Source of the DNA: Lachnoclostridium sp. UBA7482
Lineage (GTDB): Bacteria > Bacillota > Clostridia > Lachnospirales > Lachnospiraceae
Assembly (NCBI GenBank): GCA_002479645.1
Contig: DLOO01000074.1
Coordinates: 44,251-51,724, forward strand
Direction of reading: 5' to 3'
Length of the DNA stretch: 7,474 nt
In this document: positions 1 to 5,196 of the stretch, one piece after another
Layout: each line of letters opens with the position of its first letter
Numbering within the stretch: the stretch's first letter is position 1
Position numbers and translations under genes: made by a program
Notes under the pieces: model-generated
Databases searched by the model: none
What the model was told of the DNA's origin: nothing
The model's input: only the letters and a program-made list of their open reading frames with translations

Positions 1-60
1 TTTCTGCATTCGCACAGGTCATGACACGCCCCGACGCTCTGCTTCGCAGAGGTCGTGACA
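1..60. repeat. Stem-loop repeats, copies 1 (edge-truncated) and 2
   Basis: Copy 1 (to 26) is cut by the window edge and retains only its loop and 3' arm (GCACAGGTCATGACA). Copy 2 folds as CGAC (32-35), a bulged G and CTCTGC (37-42), closed over a TTC loop by GCAGAG (46-51) and GTCG (52-55), ending in TGACA. These share the 3' arm GGTCGTGACA with four further copies at 221-374. The inner stem CTCTGC/GCAGAG differs from the TGTGC/GCACA and CCATGC/GCATGG stems of other copies but still pairs, so structure rather than sequence appears conserved. Copies 1 and 2 lie beyond the lysA terminator, and the array may continue to the left. Confidence 0.75.
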
Positions 61-61
61 T

Positions 62-91
62 AAAAGGCACAGTTCCAATCGAAACTGTGCC
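62..91 (-). terminator. Rho-independent terminator downstream of lysA
   Basis: On the minus strand GGCACAGTT pairs perfectly with AACTGTGCC (9 bp, plus-strand arms 66-74 and 83-91, 8-nt loop) and is followed at once by TTTTATG. It points away from lysA and would end a lysA transcript after about 320 nt of 3' untranslated RNA containing hairpin copies 3-6. The T-tract is short, and a role for an unseen plus-strand gene to the left is possible but less well supported. Confidence 0.6.
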
Positions 92-220
92 TCAAGCTTT
101 CTTCTATGCTCCGTTATCCGGAATAATTTACCTGCTTCACAGTCCGATTTGTAATCATTGCTATAATTCGTTTCTCCCAACACCAATCGGAGCGCCAAAT
201 CGGACATTCGCAATTTACCC

Positions 221-374
221 TGTCTCGACCCTGTGCTGACGCACAGGTCGGGACAAGCGACGCCATGCATTCGCACAGGTCGTGACAGGTAATTTTAGTC
301 CCGACTCTGTGCTGGCGCACAGGTCGTGACAGGAATTAGAGTCTCGACGCCATGCTAACGCATGGGTCGGGACA
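221..374. repeat. REP-like stem-loop array, copies 3-6
   Basis: There are four hairpins. Copy 3 (221-255) pairs TGTC, CGACC and TGTGC with GCACA, GGTCG and GACA over loop TGAC. Copy 4 (256-287) keeps the CGAC/GTCG and TGC/GCA pairs over ATTC but is imperfect in the middle. Copy 5 (298-331) pairs TGTGC with GCACA. Copy 6 (341-374) pairs CCATGC with GCATGG over TAAC. Outer arms GTC-CGAC/GTCG-GAC are constant, while inner stems and loops vary in a mostly pair-preserving way. Copies 4 to 6 are followed by a similar AGG(T)-A/T-rich linker. The array lies 3' of lysA and within its probable 3' UTR. It resembles REP/BIME extragenic palindromes, and no partner transposase is visible here. CRISPR is excluded because there are no uniform spacers. 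Confidence 0.8.
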
Positions 375-409
375 GGTATTACGAATAACTCTGTCAGACC
401 GGAACGGTC

Positions 410-1672
410 TTACAGATACTTCTTCATCGCAGGACAAATGTCGAGCGTTGCGAAGTAATCCTTAATGGTTTCTGCGCGTCGAATCATCTGAACAGAACCG
501 TCTTCCTTCAGAAGAAGCTCTGCGGATTTCAATTTACCGTTATAGTTGTAACCCATAGCGTAGCCGTGGGCGCCGGTATCATGAATTACCAGATAATCTC
601 CGATTGCAATCTCGGGAAGCTCGCGGTCAATTGCGAACTTATCATTGTTCTCACAAAGAGATCCAACTACATCATATACATGGTCATTCGGCGCGTCTTC
701 CTTGCCGAGAACAGTGATATGATGGTATGCACCGTACATTGCCGGGCGCATCAGGTTCACTGCACACGCATCCACACCAATGTACTCCTTATAAATATGC
801 TTTTCATGGATAGCCTTAACAACCAGCTGTCCGTAAGGTCCCATCATGAAACGGCCAAGCTCCGTGAAGATAGACACATCGCCCATGCCTGCGGGAACAA
901 GAATCTCTTCGTAAACTTTGCGCACATCTTCACCAATGCGAAGAATATCCACCTTCTGCTGGTCGGGACGATAAGGGATACCGATACCGCCGGAAAGGTT
1001 GATAAAGGAAATATGCGCGCCTGTCGCTTTCTTCAAATCAACAGCCAACGTAAACAGAGTACGAGCCAGAGTCGGGTAATACTCATTGGCGGTCGTATTG
1101 CTTACCAGAAAAGAATGAATACCAAAATGCTCAACGCCAAGACCCATCAGCTGACGATATCCTTCCATCATCTGCTCCTTGGTACAGCCGTACTTTGCGT
1201 CGCCGGGATTATCCATAATTCCGTTTTCAAGTTCATAGATGCCACCTGGGTTGTAACGCATACACACCGTCTTGGGCACACCGCACTCTTCCTTTAGGAG
1301 AGGAATGTGGGTAATGTCGTCCAGGTTAATGAAGGCGCCTAAGTCCTTAGCCTTGGTAAATTCTCCGAAAGGGGTCTCGTTGGAGGAGAACATAATCTCT
1401 CCGTCAGAGAAGCCCACTGCATCCGCCATGCAAAGCTCAGACATGGAAGAACAGTCCGTACCGCAGCCTTCTTCTTTCAGGAGCTGCAGCAAATACGGGT
1501 TGGGGTTGGCCTTAACCGCAAAAAATTCCTTGAATCCCGGGTTCCATGAAAATGCCTTCCGAAGCTCACGCGCGTTCTCGCGAATCGCCTTCTCGTCATA
1601 AATATGGAATGGGGTGGGATAGGTTTTAACAATTTCTTCAACCATATCCTTTGTTACAAATGGAATTTTCAT
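410..1672 (-). CDS. lysA: Diaminopimelate decarboxylase
   Basis: PLP-dependent enzyme expected to decarboxylate meso-diaminopimelate to L-lysine, the last step of cytosolic lysine synthesis. The 420-aa product has the group IV (alanine-racemase-like) decarboxylase layout. The PLP lysine is probably K54 in FAVKANPNP. The barrel histidine motif is FGIHSFLVSNT (183-193), the glycine-rich phosphate loop NLSGGIGI (225-232), then ELGRF (271-275) where most relatives have EPGR. CENND (340-344) corresponds to the usual C-E-S-G-D active-site segment, and HDTGAHGYAMGYNYNG follows at 364-379. Length is normal. The start is supported by AAAGGAG (1687-1681) eight bases upstream. A small hairpin (396-401 with 405-410) overlaps the stop codon. 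The gene appears monocistronic, with its own promoter and an upstream palindrome. The motif variants mark a divergent lysA branch, so another amino-acid substrate is possible but less likely. Confidence 0.88.
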   Translation of the reverse strand: MKIPFVTKDMVEEIVKTYPTPFHIYDEKAIRENARELRKAFSWNPGFKEFFAVKANPNPYLLQLLKEEGCGTDCSSMSELCMADAVGFSDGEIMFSSNETPFGEFTKAKDLGAFINLDDITHIPLLKEECGVPKTVCMRYNPGGIYELENGIMDNPGDAKYGCTKEQMMEGYRQLMGLGVEHFGIHSFLVSNTTANEYYPTLARTLFTLAVDLKKATGAHISFINLSGGIGIPYRPDQQKVDILRIGEDVRKVYEEILVPAGMGDVSIFTELGRFMMGPYGQLVVKAIHEKHIYKEYIGVDACAVNLMRPAMYGAYHHITVLGKEDAPNDHVYDVVGSLCENNDKFAIDRELPEIAIGDYLVIHDTGAHGYAMGYNYNGKLKSAELLLKEDGSVQMIRRAETIKDYFATLDICPAMKKYL

Positions 1673-1723
1673 TGGTAGTGCTCCTTTCTCGCTTTGTCTG
1701 TTAAAAAGAGTTTCCTATAGAAT

Positions 1724-1758
1724 AAAAAAGACTCTAGTCTTAAACAAAAACTAGAGTC
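1724..1758 (-). terminator. Rho-independent terminator after the pyruvyltransferase/F420 gene
   Basis: On the minus strand GACTCTAGT and ACTAGAGTC form a perfect 9-bp stem (plus-strand arms 1750-1758 and 1730-1738) over an 11-nt loop, followed by TTTTTTATTC. It sits 66 bases past the stop of the upstream gene. The lysA start site predicted from the promoter falls inside the first arm, so lysA mRNA would lack a complete stem. This makes it a terminator for the upstream gene rather than a lysA attenuator. Confidence 0.8.
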
Positions 1759-1787
1759 ATTCTAACACATGTAATTTACGATTGCAA
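1759..1787 (-). promoter_or_regulatory. Predicted sigma-A promoter of lysA with extended -10
   Basis: On the minus strand there is a -35 TTGCAA (1787-1782), a 17-nt spacer and a -10 TAGAAT (1764-1759) preceded by TGT, an extended -10. Transcription should begin near 1752, giving a leader of about 80 nt before the lysA AUG. The leader is too short for a lysine riboswitch. The -35 forms the centre of a 24-bp palindrome. Confidence 0.6.
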
Positions 1788-1796
1788 TCGTAAATT
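1773..1796. promoter_or_regulatory. 24-bp perfect palindrome, candidate operator
   Basis: The half site AATTTACGATTG is followed directly by its exact reverse complement CAATCGTAAATT with no spacer. Twenty-four bases of perfect dyad symmetry in an intergenic region overlapping a -35 box is the usual geometry of a dimeric repressor site. TTTACGATTG loosely resembles TACA/TGTA-type operators of BlaI/CopY-like winged-helix repressors, but that is only a resemblance; the regulator is not in the window. As RNA it could also form part of the tail of the upstream transcript. Confidence 0.6.
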
Positions 1797-1823
1797 TATA
1801 TTGGATTTTTGTAGTATTTCGTA

Positions 1824-3635
1824 CTAACGTCCCAATTTTATCCGATATCTCAGGGCATTCAATTTTCCTTTGACGCCTTTCTTGTACAGTTTCGGATAAG
1901 GGCTCATAATATGATTGCTGTCCTTGCTTGTCTTCTTAATCTTACTCGAAAATGTTTCGTCAACATCCGCAGCCTGCAATAGAGTTGCACTGACATTTTC
2001 CGAAGCAACACAGGAGTCGAACCACTGTTTTCCTTTTTCGGAACGGATTGCTGCTATGGAGATTCCTTTATTGTCGTTCGGAATCTTGTGAGACTTATCA
2101 TTCTGCCAGTAATCTCCCACGGTAATATCTGCGCAGCTCGTTTCGGCACGTTGGCAGGAATAGCAGCATTTTTTCAAATGTTTATTCGATAAAAAGTCAA
2201 CGATAAAAGGATCATCAAATTGTGATCGCTTATATACCTTTCCATTTTCAAAGGCAGCCTTTACAACATATGGTTTCCATCCTAATAGTTTCGATCGAAA
2301 ATCAATATGAGTAAGTTTTGACTTGTACTTTTTTTCTAACATCTGAACATAGGATTGATAATTGCCAAGGGACGGCACCCCATGACAAAGAAAGTCGCAC
2401 AACAGTAATCTTTCATGCTCTCCGAAGTATTTCCTTAAACCCTCTACCTGACACGGTGTTCCGCAAAACATAACCGTTTTGCCTTCCGCCAGATTTTGGC
2501 GAATCCGCTGATGTACGTCGAGCATTGCCGATTCTAAATATTTGGACTTTTGAAGTTTCTCTAATGCGACCTGCTCCGTGCTCATAGCCGACAGCATATA
2601 ATACTGTTCATCAAACGAGGCTCCGTACACAACCCCATTTTCTGCCAAAACCCGCTTCGCAAGCAGTCCAAATGCATTTCCGGAAGTTCCCGCCCGGCGA
2701 AACTCATCATTCTTAGCATAAACAGCAAAATACTCCGGCGCAAAATCGGCCGGTTTATGCGGGTTTCTGATTCCGCAGACCTGAACGCATCTTCCGCATT
2801 GAATACATTGGTTTTCATTTACAATTTCAGGATACCAAAAGCCGCCTTCCTGCTGCTTCATTTCAAGAACATGCTTAGGACATGCATTGACACATGCCGC
2901 ACAGCCGGTACAGGATTCATGCGACGCCAAAAACTCCGGTGTAACCCGATGCTGCCTGGGTGATTCTTCTACCTCTGCAATTGCATTACGAAGAAACTCC
3001 ATCGATTTGTTTCGTTCGGACTGCAAAAGGATTCTAACGTTAGAATAATCAATTGCATGCTCCTCTATTTCCTTTGTCGATACCCCAAAAACCCTATCTT
3101 TTATTTCAAACAAATTCAGGATGCTTTCAATTCTCGAAAAACGCGAAGTCTCTTTTGATTCTTTTTCGGAATTAAAGACAAAAAACGGCTTCTCCATGTT
3201 GATAGAAAGCGCCGTTCCATGGAAGGAATCCGTAATGACCGTATGGGCATTTTTTATCATTGTCAAAAATGTATCCGGACCGGCGTCCGAAACCGTCGCC
3301 CATTTTTTATCAAGCAAATACTGGTTTCCCGGCAGCACGTAAACAGCAAGTCCGTTTTTCTTCGCTACAGCATTGATAAATCCGCGTGCCTTGACAAGAT
3401 TGTTTTTTCTCAGGAAATAACAAAACACATATGGTTTTTCCGGATAGTCCGTACACGCTATTTTTTCCCAATCCTCTTTACTGATAAGAAATGTCGGGTC
3501 TAATGTCTGTTCCGGGCGTCTTCCGGACGCCTCAAAAATCGCATCGCATCCCTGTTTTTCTCTTACTGACAGCGCGTCAAAATTCTCGACCCACTCCTTA
3601 TACTGCGGAGCCATTTCAGGAGGAATGCTCCCCAC
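1824..3635 (-). CDS. Truncated polysaccharide pyruvyltransferase fused to ferredoxin/F420-hydrogenase beta-type domain
   Basis: The 603-aa frame has two parts. Residues 1 to about 195 are the C-terminal half of a polysaccharide pyruvyltransferase (ISVRE-type segment ALSVREKQG at 21-29, ITDSFHGTALS at 134-144). Residues about 235-600 are a complete ferredoxin plus FrhB/FdhB-like region. One [4Fe-4S] set is C242-C245-C248-C252 (CTGCAACVNAC) and the other C277-C280-C283-C287 (CIQCGRCVQVC). The flavin-type core follows with CGTPCQVEGL (391-400), DFLCHGVPS (414-422), CCYSC (490-494) and DITVGDYW (503-510). Such proteins accompany exopolysaccharide gene sets, probably adding pyruvyl or reduced groups to glycans. 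Family members begin with a Rossmann-like lobe of roughly 150 more residues, absent here. Upstream in-frame codons still read LYPSLG (3656-3636), then similarity ends and a TAA occurs a few codons earlier. The GTG start has no clear ribosome site, so this is probably a truncated gene or pseudogene. Confidence 0.8.
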   Translation of the reverse strand: MGSIPPEMAPQYKEWVENFDALSVREKQGCDAIFEASGRRPEQTLDPTFLISKEDWEKIACTDYPEKPYVFCYFLRKNNLVKARGFINAVAKKNGLAVYVLPGNQYLLDKKWATVSDAGPDTFLTMIKNAHTVITDSFHGTALSINMEKPFFVFNSEKESKETSRFSRIESILNLFEIKDRVFGVSTKEIEEHAIDYSNVRILLQSERNKSMEFLRNAIAEVEESPRQHRVTPEFLASHESCTGCAACVNACPKHVLEMKQQEGGFWYPEIVNENQCIQCGRCVQVCGIRNPHKPADFAPEYFAVYAKNDEFRRAGTSGNAFGLLAKRVLAENGVVYGASFDEQYYMLSAMSTEQVALEKLQKSKYLESAMLDVHQRIRQNLAEGKTVMFCGTPCQVEGLRKYFGEHERLLLCDFLCHGVPSLGNYQSYVQMLEKKYKSKLTHIDFRSKLLGWKPYVVKAAFENGKVYKRSQFDDPFIVDFLSNKHLKKCCYSCQRAETSCADITVGDYWQNDKSHKIPNDNKGISIAAIRSEKGKQWFDSCVASENVSATLLQAADVDETFSSKIKKTSKDSNHIMSPYPKLYKKGVKGKLNALRYRIKLGR

Positions 3636-3649
3636 TCCGAGACTCGGGT

Positions 3650-3672
3650 ACAGGTTTCTCGTTCCTTAATTT
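3650..3672. repeat. 23-bp direct repeat, copy A (at the truncation point)
   Basis: This sequence runs from ACAGGTTTCTCG to CCTTAATTT. It matches 4199-4221 at 22 of 23 positions (T versus C at the thirteenth base). Copy A begins exactly where pyruvyltransferase similarity ends; copy B lies inside the 135-aa gene, where it encodes IKERET. It may mark a recombination junction. Confidence 0.7.
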
Positions 3673-3731
3673 TGAGTTATAATAGGCGAATCGACGCAGG
3701 AAAAGTACAAACTTACCTCCAGTTTTCCAAA

Positions 3732-3981
3732 ATGTAACTACATCCTTCTCGGGAATGTACATTTTGGCGCAAAAAGAAAAGACCGCCGATGTTAAAATCA
3801 GCAGTCTCAAAGTTTCATATCCTAAAATGTTCATTTTTATTGGGTGCAAATGATATTATCATTTTTTTCGTTTGAAAATGCGAATGATATTATCATCCGA
3901 AAAGCGGCGGCAAATCAGAATACAAAAATGTACATTTGCCCCGTTTTGCTCATTCGTGTCGGCTGCGAATGATAACATCAT
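3732..3981. repeat. Cluster of seven short palindromes with AATG/CATT arms
   Basis: Positions are 3732-3743 (ATGTA-AC-TACAT), 3754-3763 (AATGTACATT), 3824-3837 (AAAATG-TT-CATTTT), 3848-3864 (AAATGATA-T-TATCATTT), 3884-3896 (ATGATA-T-TATCAT), 3926-3937 (AAATGTACATTT) and 3969-3981 (ATGAT-AAC-ATCAT). Three copies share the longer core TGC(A/G)AATGATA at 3845, 3879 and 3964. Two subtypes (ATGTACAT and ATGATATTATCAT) are interspersed. They fill most of the 383-base gene-free stretch between the recombinase operon and the truncated polysaccharide gene. They could be protein-binding sites, element subterminal repeats or small extragenic palindromes. Confidence 0.65.
3771..3806 (-). terminator. Rho-independent terminator of the recombinase operon
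   Basis: As minus-strand RNA, GACUGCUGAU (3806-3797) pairs with AUCGGCGGUC (3790-3781) over a 6-nt loop. This makes a 10-bp stem with two G-U pairs, followed by UUUUCUUUUU. It lies about 210 bases after the last gene of the operon and before the truncated polysaccharide gene, so the latter probably receives little transcription from the operon. Confidence 0.75.
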
Positions 3982-4018
3982 TTTGGTGTTCCGCACATCT
4001 GCATTTCCAAGATGGGTT

Positions 4019-4426
4019 TCACACCTTTCCCTCTGTCCCGTTCGTACCCTTCATCTCATTTAACTCCAAAGCATCATCCAGATTGAAGTTCACGGTTTGC
4101 TGCTCCAGGAATCCCGTTCCTTGAATCCGATAGGACATTGTGTTTTTCCATCCGCAGCTCCGATACAACAGCCTGATCAGTTCTTTGCTGTTCACGTCAC
4201 AGGTTTCTCGCTCCTTAATTTCGGGCAGCCTGTGGGCACCGGCATCATCAATCCCACAACCTTGAACTGCGAGTTGCCTTTTCCCCAGATTCAACAGAAA
4301 TCGGTAATATTCCGGGTACCCCATAATCTCCAGTGTGGTACGATGAATGGCGATCCGGCCCGAGCCCAAATTTACAGAGATCCCCGGTTTTCTTGCATCC
4401 CACAGCATATTTATTTCTTCATTCAT
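4019..4426 (-). CDS. Small recombinase-associated protein, minimal copy of shared domain
   Basis: This is a 135-aa protein of unknown function. Residues 14-57 (from PGISVNLGSGRIAIH to RQLAVQGC) align with residue 302 onward of the recombinase and residue 48 onward of the 237-aa neighbour: P-x-[IL]-[ST]-[VI], a small beta-rich stretch, an EYYRFLLN segment, then a strand ending in GC or PC. A second block, GWKNTMSYRIQGTG (92-105), matches EWEEDTRYRFRGE and GWDESCRYKMLGY in the other two. It lacks the leading GY-x-x-VR helix and the later FG-x-PV motif. The ATG start has AGGAG (4439-4435) at eight bases, and MNEE also begins the neighbour. It is the last gene of the operon, 56 bases after the preceding stop. 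There is no signal peptide or membrane segment, so it is probably cytosolic. A DNA-binding or directionality role with the recombinase is inference. Confidence 0.7.
   Translation of the reverse strand: MNEEINMLWDARKPGISVNLGSGRIAIHRTTLEIMGYPEYYRFLLNLGKRQLAVQGCGIDDAGAHRLPEIKERETCDVNSKELIRLLYRSCGWKNTMSYRIQGTGFLEQQTVNFNLDDALELNEMKGTNGTEGKV
4199..4221. repeat. 23-bp direct repeat, copy B (within the 135-aa gene)
   Basis: This matches 3650-3672 at 22 of 23 positions and is here part of coding sequence for EIKERETC. A weaker relative, TCCCGTTCCTTGAATC, lies at 4112-4127. See copy A for interpretation. Confidence 0.65.
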
Positions 4427-4482
4427 ATTCTCATCTCCTAAAATGGGCGCACTTACCCCTGTTCAATCCTCAAAACACTATG

Positions 4483-5196
4483 CTACTTCCGCTCTCCCGT
4501 CAGGACCCCCACCGAAACATAGTCGTCCATCTGTTGGATTTTCGTGTCCGCCCTATGCTGCTCTACAGGGACGCCGAAGGTACTTGCAACATCATCTGGG
4601 TAATATCCTTTTCTCGTGTTGACTGTGGGTTCCGTCTTACCAGTCTCCTGAGCACCTTCATTAGGCATCTCAGCCACATTCTGAGATGCCTGTTCATTTT
4701 TCTTGCTTCTTTTTCCCTCATGAAAGATTTCCGGAACCGTCAGGTCAAACACATAGAGCGTCTTTCCCTCAAACTGGATGCGATAGCCAAGCATCTTGTA
4801 CCGGCAGCTTTCATCCCATCCCATTTCCCGATAAACCAGCTCAGAAAACGGTTTTCCTACCATCTTCCGACTTTTCCGCTTATCCGGCTTTGCGATGCAC
4901 CAGCGCAGCGCGTCCTTATCGTTTTCGTCACAACCCTCCACAACAATACGTTTCAGCTCCCTATTGAACATCATGTGTATATACACAACGTCCTCAAGCC
5001 CCTCAATGCAGGCTGTATTGAAGGTAACACTGTCTTTTCGGATCGTTATGGCCGGATCACGCAGATGCGCAAACAGCTCCTTCCGGACAATCTGGTATCC
5101 CTCGTAAGAGAAATTCTGTTCCAGTTCGGCCATCCTCTGCTCTCTGGCTGAAAACTCTTCCTTATGTAGCGTATCCCTCTTCTGTTCCTCATTCAT
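4483..5196 (-). CDS. Recombinase-associated protein, stand-alone copy of shared domain
   Basis: This is a 237-aa protein of unknown function. After a charged helical N-terminus (1-30), residues 32-157 align end to end with residues 286-410 of the recombinase. Shared anchors are GYxxVRxxxF (33-42), DPAITI / NPALTI (47-52), FNTAC (59-63), A-x-RW (96-99), M-x-W (125-127), CRYKMLGY / TRYRFRGE (131-138), and PE near the end of the block. A lysine- and glutamate-rich linker (160-195) leads to a second shared motif, YPDDVASTFGVPV (199-211), matching FPAAWADSFGRPV of the recombinase. The start codon overlaps the recombinase stop by 8 bases, with GGGAG (5208-5204) seven bases upstream, so translation is probably coupled. 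No catalytic motif, membrane segment or zinc site is evident. It is probably a cytosolic partner of the recombinase. Confidence 0.75.
   Translation of the reverse strand: MNEEQKRDTLHKEEFSAREQRMAELEQNFSYEGYQIVRKELFAHLRDPAITIRKDSVTFNTACIEGLEDVVYIHMMFNRELKRIVVEGCDENDKDALRWCIAKPDKRKSRKMVGKPFSELVYREMGWDESCRYKMLGYRIQFEGKTLYVFDLTVPEIFHEGKRSKKNEQASQNVAEMPNEGAQETGKTEPTVNTRKGYYPDDVASTFGVPVEQHRADTKIQQMDDYVSVGVLTGERK

Noticed and set aside
162..167. TATAAT on the plus strand
   Set aside because: There is no -35 at suitable spacing and no following gene on that strand. An inverted repeat (142-151 with 196-205, CAAATCGGAC) is present around it, but its meaning is unclear.
1..374. CRISPR array
   Set aside because: Copies differ in sequence, are themselves hairpins, have variable short or absent linkers and lack uniform unique spacers.
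566..1297. 243-aa plus-strand open frame
   Set aside because: It is antisense to lysA, whose motifs are unambiguous.
1673..1752. Lysine riboswitch upstream of lysA
   Set aside because: The leader from the predicted start site is about 80 nt, too short for an L-box, and no five-helix structure is visible.
3678..3683. Plus-strand TATAAT near the truncation point
   Set aside because: The -35 region is poor and no open frame follows; it may be a relic of the inserted element.
3616..3849. 77-aa minus-strand open frame
   Set aside because: It spans the terminator and several palindromes, runs out of frame into the pyruvyltransferase, and has no recognisable domain.
4333..5151. Long plus-strand open frame
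   Set aside because: It lies opposite the 237-aa and 135-aa genes, which have homology, ribosome sites and translational overlap; its product has no recognisable features.
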